Assembly: GCA_011799875.1 (NCBI GenBank)
Contig: CM022302.1
Coordinates: forward strand, 97,853,494 to 97,917,493
Length of the DNA stretch: 64,000 nucleotides
Reading direction: 5' to 3'
Origin: Thinopyrum elongatum
Taxonomy: Eukaryota; Streptophyta; Magnoliopsida; Poales; Poaceae
A program made the translations under genes and the position numbers. The notes below the pieces were generated by a model that saw only the letters and a list, made by a program, of their open reading frames with translations, did no database searches and had not been told where the DNA came from. Below are positions 23,090 through 33,407 of the stretch, one piece after another (positions within the stretch are counted from its first letter, which is position 1; the number at the start of each line of letters is the position of its first letter).

Positions 23090-24379
23090 TTGCAATTTTG
23101 ATATTGGTAATAAGTGTAGTAGGAAGCAAATTTATTTTCATGAGTACAATGAGTTGAGTCTTGTAATGGGTGTCTCAGAGATTGTAATGAATTCATGAAA
23201 TCAATAAAGTTAATGTGTCATGATTTCATACGTTGAATTTTATGAGTTGTTACTCTATGAACACAGATGTTGACCATTTTTGAGGATATGAGAAATATGG
23301 TCCATGGAAGAATTTGTGCATTTCAAGGGTGGTAATACCCTGTGAGGGCACTTCACCCATGTAAAGGATAATAAAATTCCATAGAGTGCAGTTTGGACAA
23401 TATAAGGTTGAGTTTGGATGATTACCTCAAGAATATGAAGGAATGAAGCAATATTGGAATTTAAGGAGGTGTAATGCAAGAATATGGAATAATAATAACT
23501 CCAAGAAGGAGTTAAAGTTGTACTAGTGTTGAAGTGGGCCATGACCCACAGGCCCAGTATTTGAAAATGAATAGATATAACATTGATGAAGGAAGAAATT
23601 TGGAAGAAGCTGTGTTTTCATCAGCACGCGTTTCGTAGGAGGTTACACAAAAACCCGAGAGTTGTGAAGAAACGATAGATGTTTTGTTTGGCTTGCAGAA
23701 CCAAAGGATTTACCCGAACCCAGTTCGAGGACAAGAGAAATTCTGCAATGCTTGTGAGACTGCCCGAGTGTTAGAAATGCGAGATTCGCTAAACCTTATA
23801 CAGGGTAATGATCTGGGTGCGGAATGGATTGATCACCATACCGAGTTACTCCTATCATTCACTCTTGCTATTCAGGATGGTAAATCTAGAGAGACCTAAC
23901 CATAGTAGAGTGACAACGATGTCAAAACCTTGTTTAAACCCTAGAATGGTAGGACGATTGATCCATGTACAGGCAACCGCTGCCAAAGTAGGTTATATGG
24001 TGAGATTTAACTCAGCCCCATTTTCTGCAGGAGAAACCCATTATTGACCACCAGGAGTTTCGATAGTTGTTTAGTATTGGCGACAGACCGGTAAGCTAAG
24101 AAGACCCAGCCTCAGAAGAACCTTACCATGAAAAAGTTATGCTCCTACCGGAAGAGCCTCAGTATAGGAAACACCCCGGAGAATCTGAGAAAACTGACAT
24201 TGCCAACCCCAAAGGATGGAGTACATGAGTTTAGTTGGAACCGTAACCATGTCTCTAAGGGTGGTAGCACCCCAGACCGTTGTGACGATCAATGAAATTT
24301 CAAGAAGACCCCCCTAACCTAACCTTCTTTCTAGCCTCTTCGAATCTTGAGGACGAGATTCATTTTAAGGGTGGTAGTT
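23090..24379 (+). other. Non-coding 3' internal region and purine tract of element B
   Basis: No ORF with recognisable similarity is seen; short open stretches are chance. It ends with GAGGACGAGATTC and then AAGGGTGGTAGTT (24367-24379), the polypurine tract directly before the 3' LTR. The GAGGACGAG element also occurs before the 3' LTR of element A, and a shorter GGACGAGAATT before that of J. Confidence 0.55.
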
Positions 24380-27300
24380 TGTAACATCCCAAAAATCTAA
24401 ATTTTTGGAATGTTATATTAAATAAATAACTATGGTTGTTTGATTGATTGTTGTGTGATTGCTTGTGTGAAATTTGAAACTTTTTGAATGTTGAATGAGA
24501 GGGAATAAAAGGACTTTCCCAAAACTTTTATCTTGCATTTTGATCTCCATGGATTCGAAATTCATTTCAAATGCAAAACCCTGGAGTGAAGATAATATGA
24601 CTTCTTCCACCCTAAGAAATAAAAAGGGATTTGAAAATGATTTGAATTCCATTGGAAAAATATTCAAAGTCATAAACTTTATGCAACTCAATGATCCTCA
24701 TGAGAGAAGATAAAATGACTTCTTCAAATTTGAAGAAAGAGAGTTGGAAGTTTCAAAGAATCATTTGGAAAGTCATCTTGAAGTATTTTGAATTTCCAAA
24801 ATTCAAATTCTCTGAAAGATATTCAAAATGAGAGAAGTAATATGACACTTCAAAATTCAGAGGCATTTGAAATATATTGGGCCAAGAAAAAATAGAAAAT
24901 GTTTGAAAGTGGTTTGAAAATCAAATTCAACACCATTTAGGAGTTATTTGGCTTTTATTCAAAATTATTCTTCTCCTAAAAACAAATAAATGGAAATAAG
25001 GGTAAAATGATTCCCTTCAATGGAAAATTAGGAGAAAATAAATTTGAAATCATTTTGGTATTTTAAAAATGATTTCATTGAGTTTTATTGCAGCAGCAGC
25101 ACTGTTTGACTTTTGTGAATTTTTGTGGATTTTATTTGTCTTCGAAAAATAGTTCATGTTGTAGGATTTATTTTCTAAAGATTTTGATATATTATATGCT
25201 ATATGATATTTTTTGATATCTTAATGGTTTTCTTCTTTTGTTTGTCTGTGTAAAAAAAAGAAAAGAAAAAGTTTGGCCGAAGCCCAGTCAGGCCAGGCGC
25301 CGGCCCAGGCAGCCGAAGAGGCCCACGGCCTCTCTCCCACCGAAACGCTATCGCTCGGTCGCTCGCACGCCTCTCTCCCTCGTTCACTCCTCTCACTCGC
25401 TGACACACGGGCCCCCGCCCATCTTCTTCCTCCCCATGTTGCGCCCGTGCCCTGCTCGCCCACGCCCCACGTTGCCGCGTCCATTTCTCACGGGATTCGA
25501 TCCCGTAGGCCTTCCCCTCGCGCAAGAAGATGCCCTATAAATACCTTAGTCTCCCCTCGTTCCATCCTTTCATAAAATCCTGCCCGAGACCACCTATAGC
25601 CGACGCCCACGTCGTTTGGATCTCCGCCACTGAAGCTTCTTCCGCGGTTGATTACGTCGCTGGTGAGACCCCTCCGCCTCTCAACCTTCAACCACAAGTT
25701 GTGTTTCTCCTTGCGGTTCTGTTTGACATGGTATTGCGCCTCCCCTTCATCTACAGCCTCCGCCCCAACCTTCATGTGACCTCGCCGGAGCACGTCGGAC
25801 ACAGGAGCTTCCTCGAGCTTGCCCTACTCACCCCTGTCGACCCCGAGCTCCGCCTCCACCACACCCGAGTCCCCCTCGCTCCGCCGCACCCTACCGACAC
25901 CACCGCCGCCTCCCTCGTCAACCGGAACGCCGCTACCGCAACGCTCGAGCCCCCGTCGTGCTCACGCTAGCCTCGTCCAGTCATCCCCGAGCTCCGCCAA
26001 CACCTCCACCGGGTGCGACGCACCTCGCCGCATCCATCCGACACCGCTCCTGCGCCGGAGGACCGTCGGAGCGCCGCCCCACATCGACCCCGACGCCCTG
26101 ACCTCGCCGTCGACCCCGCTGGAGTTCCACGCCGCCGTGGTAAGCTCCTGATCACCCCATCGCCGTCGGATCTAAGTTAGACATCCCATATTAGGTCACG
26201 CGTACCCTTTCGTTTAGACCGGTCTAATTTAATTGAACCGACCGGTTTTTCTCTGTTTTTTTTACCAGTGCAATTTTGTTTAAGTTGCGGCCATTCGTTG
26301 GTTAGCCACCGCGGCGCACACCCGTAGCCTTTCACAGCGTGCCACGTGTACACTAGCTGACCCTTAGTGTTTTTCTGTTTTCTGTTTTTGTTTAGTTTAC
26401 AGAAATAGTTCATGTTTTAGAAACTTAATAACTTTTATGTTTTAACTTCAAATTGAGTGATTCTTTTTTCTGCAGTTTCATAATTTTATGAAGTTTCTGG
26501 TGGTGCACCTATTTTTCAAATTTGAATAGATTAAATTTGAACTATTTCAAATATGCTTCAAACACTATTTTGGCTCTAGTTTGAATTCTAGAATAGATTT
26601 TTGATCGATTCTTTTTGCTACTGTTTTGTTATTGTTTTGTCTATCCAGTAGCATATATTGTTTTATTTTTAGTTTATTTTAAATTAGGTTATTGCAAAAA
26701 CAGTACTGTTTTGCTTATATAGTTGTTTTAGTCATATAATTATTGTTTTTAATTATTTGTAGTTAATTCTTTTTGTAGCTTCTCACTTGTTATATGCTTC
26801 TGTTGGTATACAGTAGATAATTTTTTTAAATTTTTTATTAGTGTTTAGCTACTGTTTTTGTTTTTGCTTGTTTAGTTCATAGTGATAGTTGATAAAAATA
26901 GTTTTATTAGTTTTAAAAGTAATTCTTTTTGCCACTTCAAGTTATGTTGTTATTGATTCTGTTATTTAGGAGTAAATTAGTTTCATAATTATTTTAGTAT
27001 TGTTAACTATTGTCTTAGTGTTTTGCTAGTTGTTAGAGTTGTTTTGGTGTTAACTAGATAGTTATAATAGTTTTCATACTAGTTCTTTTTGCTAGTAAAT
27101 GCTTTAGTAAATTATTTTCTGTTGTTTCATTAGAATTATATTTTCTTTGCTGTAGAAAAGTTATTAGAGTAACTTAGTGCCGTTATGACAAAATTTGTGT
27201 GAGTTGGTCTCTTGAAGTTTTCTTTTGAAGTTTCCCTTTGGTTTTTATTTGTTTTTCTTTTATCCCATTATTGTTTTTCTTTATTGCTTTTTGATTGTTA

Positions 27301-28056
27301 TTTTGATTGATAGAATTGTTGCTTATGTGAATACAATGTTTGATTATATAGATTTTCTCGGAGTGACGGATAGTTTATCAAAGTTTCCGAGAGCGATATT
27401 ATCTTCATCAAGTAATACCAGGCAAGTTCACTTTGACCATGTTATTCACACCAATGTTTTATTGCATTTAGTATCACCATTCATAATCCCTCCAGTAGTG
27501 ATATTAACCTCTTGTAGTTGAGTAGAATGCATGAGGTAGGAACCCATCCCCCTGTTATCAAGCCCGGGACGTTATATAGTTTTAATGCTACGCTATAGTA
27601 GACGGGGTTTGGTATGAGTGCTCGGGAGTGATGTGAGAATGGAGGACTCTACGACAATGACGACCACTTCATGATGGCATCTGCAAGGACTGCATCTTCA
27701 AGGCCTCAAGACTTCAAGACTCGAGACAAGAATTCAATATACCTCTGGGTGGAGAATGGTTAAGAAGGGTACATGGTGCGCCCAGTACTCAGTGATTCCG
27801 GAGAAGCGCCGTGATATCATGCGGAAAGCTCCACCCAGGCTCAAAGAGACGGAAGAATACTTCATGCCCAGAAGCTTACCTGTGCAACCGCAAGTCACTA
27901 TGGGCTCTGGCTTGGTTGACCCTAGTGGTGACTCTAGCTGGGACGGTGCCAGCAGATGTAGAACTATGGTAGGATTGGATGGGCACCGGACAGTGGTCAG
28001 AGGAACTCTTTGGAAGACCATGTTTCGATCGTCTTGTTCTCAAACATCATGAAGTG
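24380..28056 (+). repeat. 3' LTR remnant of element B (3.7 kb retained)
   Basis: Starts TGTAACATCCC at 24380 right after the purine tract. It has an AT-rich beginning, a GC-rich block at 25280-26150 with compositional ORFs, and a long T-rich block at 26400-27300. It then ends in the 377 bases shared with the 5' LTR. The terminal ~480 bases seen in the 5' LTR (10979-11458) are missing because element E starts at 28057. Confidence 0.75.
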
Positions 28057-29454
28057 TGATACGTCTCCATTGTATCTACTTTTCCAAACTCTTTTGCCCT
28101 TGTTTTGGACTCTAATTTGCATGATTTGAATGGAACTAACACGGACTGACGTTGTTTTCAGCAGAATTGCCATGGTGTTATTTTTGTGCAGAAATCAAAG
28201 TTCTTGGATTGACCTGAAAATGTACGGAGAATTTTTGTGGAATATATAAAAAATACTGGCGCAAGAATTAACCAGAGGGGGTCCACCCAGAGGCCACAAG
28301 CCTGAGGGGCACCCCCCTGGGGCGCGCCTAGAGGGCTTGTGGGCCCCCTGGACCTCCTCCGACCTCAACTCCAACTCCATATAACCCTATTCAGGGAGAA
28401 AAAAATCAGAGAGAAGGAGTCATCACGTTTTACAATGTGGAGCCGCCGCCACCTCCTATTCTTCATCGGGAGGGCAGATCTGGAGTCCATTCGGGGCTCC
28501 GGAGAGGGGAATCCGTCGTCATCGTCATCATCAACCTTCCTCCATCACCAATTTCATGATGCTAGCCGCCGTGCGTGAGTAATTCCATCGTAGGCTTGCT
28601 GGACGGTGATGGGTTGGATGAGATTTATCATGTAATTGAGTTAGTTTTGTTAGGGTTTGATCCCTAGTATCCACTATGTTCTGAGATTGATGTTGCTATG
28701 ACTTTGCTATGCTTAATGCTTGTCACTAGGGCCCGAGTGCCATGAATTCAGATCTGAACCTATTATGTTTTCATGAATATATGTGTGTTCTTGATCCTAT
28801 CTTGCAAGTTGTAGACACCTATTATGAGTTATGATCCGCATACCCCAAGGTGACAATAATTGGGATTCTTTCCGGTGATTACCGTAGTTTGAGGAGTTCA
28901 TGTATTCACTAAGTGCTAATGCTTTGGTCTGGTTCTCTATTAAAAGGAGGCCTTAATATCCCTTAGTTTCCATTAGGACCCCGCTGCCACGGGAGGGTAG
29001 GACAAAAGATGTCATGCAAGTTCTTTTCCATAAGCACGTGTGACTATATACGGAATATATGCCTACATTATATTGATGAATTGGAGCTAGTTCTGTGTCA
29101 CCCTAGGTTATTACTGCTACATGATGGATATTATCCAACACAATTATCATTGCCAATCCAATGCCTACGAGCTTTTCACATATTGATCTTTTCTCAGTTA
29201 CTTTGCCCTTGCTACTTTTACAATTACTACAAAACTGCTACTGTTACTTTTGCCACCATTACCGTTACTTCCATACTACTTTGCTACTAAATACTTTCCT
29301 ACAGATATTAAGTCTTTCAGGTGTGGTTGAATTGACAACTCAGCTGCTAATACTCGTGAATATTCTTTGGCTCCACTTGTGTTGAATCAATAAATTTGGG
29401 TTGAATACTCTACCCTCGAAAACTGTTGCAATCCCCTATACTTGTGGGTTATCA
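28057..29454 (+). repeat. 5' LTR of element E
   Basis: 1,398 bases. Clearly a different subfamily from the LTRs of A, G and I beyond the first ~15 bases. It interrupts the 3' LTR of element B between AAGTG and the missing continuation CGAGAACG (present at 10979). Confidence 0.85.
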
Positions 29455-29465
29455 AGACCTTTTTC

Positions 29466-29483
29466 TGGCGCCGTTGCCGGGGA
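29466..29483 (+). promoter_or_regulatory. Primer-binding site, perfect tRNA-Asp match
   Basis: TGGCGCCGTTGCCGGGGA is exactly complementary to the 3' terminal 18 bases of plant tRNA-Asp including CCA. It lies 11 bases after the LTR. Confidence 0.9.
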
Positions 29484-29532
29484 GCATAGCTATATTTGCT
29501 GAGTCACTTGGGATTTATATCTGTTTATCATC

Positions 29533-31035
29533 ATGAAGAATCTGAAAGATACCAGAACCAAGATTTTTTCCTCTAGGACGAGGGAAGGTAAGGAACTGCC
29601 ATCTAGCTCTGCACTTGATTCACCTTCTGTTTTGAGTAAACTTGCGACACCTACACCTGCTATTGATTCTGATATGTCGCAAGTAATTGATGATGGTACT
29701 TCTACTATGAATGATGCTTATGATACTACTGCTTTGCTTGATATTACTATGCCATTGGGTGAATTTCTTGATGAACAACTTGCTAGAGCTAAAGATATTG
29801 AGAATGCTAAAACTGATGATATTTCTGAAACTGATGAAATTATTGAAACTAAAAACTTTGAAACACCCATTAGACCTAGCTCTCCTAGATATGAATTGCC
29901 TGTTATACCTGAGGGATATGTTATGGATGGAGAGGTAGCTAGGGACTTTCTTGCTTGTAAGGATAGAGATGATCTTAATAAATTATTATGCAATTGGAAA
30001 GAAAAATCTTTGAATGCTAGAATGCAATATGATCCTAAGTTTGCTACTTCACCTATCTTTGTTACTGATAAGGATTATGAATTCTCTGTCGATCTTGAGT
30101 TAATTACTTTGGTTGAATCTGATCCTTTCCATGGTTATGAATCTGAAACTGTTGTGGCACATCTTACTAAACTGAATGATATAGCCACCCTGTTTGCTCA
30201 TGAGAAAATTTTTTGCTATTACTATATTCTTAAGTTGTTTCCTTTCTCATTAAAGGGTGATGCTAAGTTATGGTTTAATTCTCTTGCTCCTGGTTATGTG
30301 CGTAGTCCCCAGGATATGATTTATTACTTCTCTGAAAAATATTTCCCTGCTCATAAGAAACAAGCTGCTTTAAAGGAAATATTTAACTTTGTGCAAATTG
30401 AAGAAGAGAGTCTCCCACAAGCTTGGGGGAGGCTTCTCCAATTACTTGATGCGTTTCCTGATCATCCTCTCAAGAAAAATGAAATACTTGATATCATTTA
30501 TAATGGACTAACCAATGCTTCTAGGGACCACCTAGATAGTTGTGCTGGTTGTGTTTTCAGGGAACGAACTATTGAGCAAGTTGAAGCACTATTGAATAAT
30601 ATATTGAGTAATGATAATGATTGGACTTTTCCCGAACCACCTCCTAAGCCAACTCCAAAGAAAAGAGGTATTCTATTTCTCAGTCCTGAAGATATGCAAG
30701 AGGCAAAGAAATCTATGAAAGAAAAGGGTATTAAAGCTGAAGATGTTAAGAATTTACCACCGATTGATGAAATACATGGTCTTGATAACCCGACACAGGT
30801 AGTAAAGGTAAATTCTCTCTATAGATTTGATGAAGGTGATATTCCTTATGATAAGTCTGCTAGTCAATGCTTGGATGAATTTGACAACTTCATTGTTAAA
30901 CCACTACTGCAGGATGGTCCAAACGCGACAGTCCAATCTGAGACTCTTCGACGAAACTGTGTGCGATGCATCAATCACAAACGGCGATGTAATAAAACCA
31001 TCAAAAAAGATGCAAAACGTTTGCGATGGCGGTGA
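29533..31035 (+). CDS. Gag protein of gypsy element E, C-terminus replaced by transposon sequence
   Basis: The ATG at 29533 opens 500 codons without a stop. Residues 1-110 are a Ser/Asp-rich leader. Residues about 190-360 form a Retrotrans_gag-type domain, with PFSLKGDAKLWFNSLAPG, YYFSEKYFPAHKKQAALKEI and ESLPQAWGRLLQLLDAFPDH. A Pro/Lys segment follows (PEPPPKPTPKKRG). Gag would assemble the virus-like particle in the cytoplasm. From about residue 457 (30902 onward) the reading frame lies in CACTA-like DNA and ends by chance at TAG 31033-31035. The last ~44 residues are therefore foreign, and any zinc knuckle or protease that followed is lost. The frame is otherwise clean, which is unusual for a truncated element and suggests a recent rearrangement. 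Confidence 0.8.
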   Translation: MKNLKDTRTKIFSSRTREGKELPSSSALDSPSVLSKLATPTPAIDSDMSQVIDDGTSTMNDAYDTTALLDITMPLGEFLDEQLARAKDIENAKTDDISETDEIIETKNFETPIRPSSPRYELPVIPEGYVMDGEVARDFLACKDRDDLNKLLCNWKEKSLNARMQYDPKFATSPIFVTDKDYEFSVDLELITLVESDPFHGYESETVVAHLTKLNDIATLFAHEKIFCYYYILKLFPFSLKGDAKLWFNSLAPGYVRSPQDMIYYFSEKYFPAHKKQAALKEIFNFVQIEEESLPQAWGRLLQLLDAFPDHPLKKNEILDIIYNGLTNASRDHLDSCAGCVFRERTIEQVEALLNNILSNDNDWTFPEPPPKPTPKKRGILFLSPEDMQEAKKSMKEKGIKAEDVKNLPPIDEIHGLDNPTQVVKVNSLYRFDEGDIPYDKSASQCLDEFDNFIVKPLLQDGPNATVQSETLRRNCVRCINHKRRCNKTIKKDAKRLRWR

Positions 31036-32349
31036 CATCAAACATGGTTCATATTGAGGTTGCGTATGCGATGCGTGGCAAATGGTTAATCCAGAAGAAC
31101 TGTTTGCGATGAGGTAGAACAACAGAAATGGGCAGCCAGATGAGGGTGTGTGCGATATACGGCATACAGTTCACTAGGATGAACTGTGTGTGATTAGGCA
31201 ACACAATAGAAACGGTTCAACTAAACAATATGTGTGTGATACGCGGCAAACAGGTCCGTAATCAGAAATGTGTGCGAAGACCAATAATAACACAGATGAT
31301 TGCTGCTAATAAGCCGTGTGATTTGCTCTATCTACAGAAGAATAACATATATATATATATATATATAACTGAAATAAGCATCCAATTACATAAGTGACTA
31401 TACAGATCATTCGCACACACCTCAATAAACAATTGTATGCATTCAAAACTAGCAGAAATGATTGTCTAGTCATCTACTTCTTGTGACGCTCCCGCCACTG
31501 CTCTGTAGCTCGATCCCTCGTCTGGGGCAGGAAGAAGACACTCCCTCATGTCAACGATCTGCACGTACATCTCGTAGCTTGTGTACGCGTCCTTGGCCGC
31601 GTACTTGACATGGTGTTCATCCAGTCTCTCATGCCAGACACTGTGCCAGGCGTTCTTGTCCTTCTTGCTCTCATCCTTCATCTTCATGTAGTAGGGGTCG
31701 ATGATGGCTGAGGTGAGGTCAACCAGGGAGTTCTATTTGTTGTTGTCGCTGCCCCAGACCTTGTAGTGGTCCTGGATGTTGACAAGGTTCTGGCATTTCA
31801 AGCCCGAAACCTAGAGCGCTTTTAGATTGTTGGTGGTTTCCACCGTAGCGAAACTATGGTCGGAGCTGTTGATAAACCTGGAGAAATGCTCGCAAGGCCT
31901 TGTGGCCAGGTGGTAGTGGTAGACGAGGACGTCATGTCGCACACACAACTGGGCGACGGCAACCTTCTGATCATGCCCGGCACGACCGATGGTATACTCG
32001 AGGTCGAAGCCGACCACTTGGTACTTGTCCTCGGCAAGCAACTGCTCCATAGTTTGGATGGAGCTCTCCACCGAGACCGGCTCGTTCGTGTACACCACCG
32101 AGAGGGCTTCCCCCTCACGTAGGTGTCCACTACGTGATGTGTGGTGAACTGCCCGCCGTTGTTGTCATCGGCCGCTGGGAGCGCCATTGGAGCCACGGGG
32201 AACGCCATTGGAACCGCTGGATGTCCTCTCTGTATGTGTCGTCGTGGGTGTGCTTATTGTGTCGTGTGGCGCGAGAGATGAAGGTAAATGGCCGCAGGAA
32301 TAAATGGGGGCCGGGCGGCCTGGATTCTCGGCGCGTCCGCATGGCAGCT
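30902..32349. mobile_element. CACTA-like DNA transposon fragment F
   Basis: It begins CACTACTGCAGGATGG, compatible with a CACTA terminus. About 430 bases then repeat short motifs such as GTGTGCGATxxxxGGC and GAACTGTxTGCGAT, typical of subterminal binding arrays. A perfect (AT)n run sits at 31347-31367, followed by the exonuclease pseudogene. The right end (32349) is not a CACTA terminus but abuts a truncated LTR, so the fragment is broken. Assignment to CACTA rests on the terminus and repeat style only. Confidence 0.5.
31466..32208 (-). pseudogene. DEDD-family 3'-5' exonuclease (RNase D/WRN-exonuclease-like), captured and decayed
   Basis: Starts at the ATG at 32208 (MAFPVAPMALP) and ends at TAG 31466. 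After a short N-terminal region (TTHHVVDTYVR), VVGFDLEYTIGR carries exonuclease motif I (D-x-E). KVAVAQLCVRHDVLVYHY follows, then FATVETTNN, a central NLVNIQDHYKVWGS, and HVKYAAKDAYTSYEMY near the end, where the last DEDDy motif (Y-x3-D) is expected. Known: this fold removes nucleotides from DNA or RNA 3' ends with two metal ions; plant genomes carry many small single-domain members. Broken by a frameshift at the C5 run 32111-32115 and by in-frame TAG stops at 31811-31813 and 31733-31735. It lies inside CACTA-like DNA, suggesting transposon capture. It is not expected to be active. Confidence 0.8.
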
Positions 32350-33272
32350 TTGAGATTTCATTCTTATCGGATTGAATACTTTTATGGATTTGAGAGCACT
32401 TGACCTATGTCTTGGCACTCAACTCGCGGATTTCCGAGGTGACATTGGGGTAATCTATGCATAGGGGTTGATGCACGTTCTCGTCTTTGTTTCTCCAGTA
32501 GAAATCTTGGGGCACTCTTTGAGGTTCTTTGTGTTGGATTGAGTATTATGAATCTGAAATTGTTTGATGCATATCGCATAATCAACTCACGGATACTCGC
32601 GGTGACATTGGAGTATCTAGGTGACATTCGAGTTGGTTGATGTGTATCATATGGTGTTATTTTAGTATGAATTCTTGGTTAGATCGATCGGAAAGAATAG
32701 CTTGGTGTTATTTTAGTACGAACTCTAGGATATATTGATCGAAAAGAATAGCTTTGAGGTGGTTTCGTACCCTACAAACAATTTATTCGTATCTTCTCCG
32801 CTAGATAGGAACTTTGGAGTGATTCTTCATCGCACGTTGAGGGAAGGTTATATGATCCAATTATATTAGCATTGTTGAGAGATTGCACTAGCGAAAGTAC
32901 GGACTCTAGGCCTCATTTTCAAGCATTGCAATATCGTTTGTGCTCCGTTTTATCAATTGCTACCTTGCTGTTTTTTATTGTTACTATTACAAAAATCAAT
33001 ATCTACCATCATTACTACACTTCTATCATCATCTCTTCGCCGAACTAGTGCACCTATACAATTTACCATTGTATTTGGTGTGTTGGGGATACAAGAGACA
33101 TTTTATTATTTGGTTGCAGGGTTGTTTGAGAGAGGCCATCTTCATCCTACGCATCCCACGGATTGATAAACCTTAGGTCATCCACTTGAGGGAAATTTAC
33201 TACTGTCCTACAAAACTCTGCGGTTGGAGGCCCAACACGAGTCTACAAGAACAAGTTGTGTAGTAGACATCA
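32350..33272 (+). repeat. 5' LTR remnant of element G
   Basis: Matches 38110-39032 of the 3' LTR nearly base for base, starting at TTTGAGATTTCATTC. It ends GTAGACATCA just before the primer site. Confidence 0.9.
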
Positions 33273-33282
33273 AGCTCTTTTC

Positions 33283-33300
33283 TGGTGTCGTTGCCGGGGA
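33283..33300 (+). promoter_or_regulatory. Primer-binding site, tRNA-Asp type with two mismatches
   Basis: TGGTGTCGTTGCCGGGGA differs from the perfect site of element E at two positions (C to T), consistent with decay by cytosine deamination. Confidence 0.75.
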
Positions 33301-33407
33301 GGTGAGTGCTTGAAGGTATATCTTAAGATCTTGCAATTGAATCTTTTAGTTTCTTGTTTTATGACTAGTTTGGTTTAAAAGAAAACTACAAAAAAAAAAT
33401 AGATTTG

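Larger units (their letters stand above)
10602..28056 (+). mobile_element. LARD-like non-autonomous LTR retrotransposon B, both LTRs truncated, split by Copia C
   Basis: A 5' LTR remnant (10602-11458) and a 3' LTR remnant (24380-28056) share a matching 377-base segment (10602-10978 and 27680-28056). Put together they imply an LTR of about 4.1-4.2 kb. A Met-tRNA primer site (11463) and a purine tract (24367-24379) frame the internal domain. Without the nested Copia element that domain is only about 2.8 kb. It encodes a single Gag-like zinc-knuckle protein and no pol. Long LTRs around a short internal domain without pol match the LARD class described in Triticeae. The left end is cut at 10602 and the right end by element E at 28057. 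Confidence 0.75.
28057..30901 (+). mobile_element. Ty3/gypsy-like element E, 5' LTR plus gag, truncated
   Basis: The 5' LTR 28057-29454 starts TGATACGTCTCCATTGTATC and ends GGGTTATCA. It is followed by a perfect tRNA-Asp primer site (29466-29483) and a gag ORF from 29533. Protease, reverse transcriptase, integrase and the 3' LTR are absent. The gag ORF runs directly into CACTA-like DNA at about 30902. Priming and LTR start match the non-autonomous elements A, G and I, so E-type elements are candidates to supply Gag in trans (inference). Confidence 0.8.

Noticed and set aside
25238..26155. Several 100-146 codon ORFs on both strands
   Set aside because: GC-rich portion of the element B 3' LTR; Pro/Arg/Ser-rich shadows.
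29466..29483. tRNA-Asp gene fragment
   Set aside because: Only the 18 bases complementary to the tRNA 3' end are present, right after an LTR: a primer-binding site, not a tRNA gene. The same applies to 4444, 33283 and 46222, and to the Met-tRNA sites. No tRNA or rRNA gene was found.
31856..32122. 88-codon plus-strand ORF
   Set aside because: Antisense of the exonuclease pseudogene, whose conserved motifs are on the minus strand.
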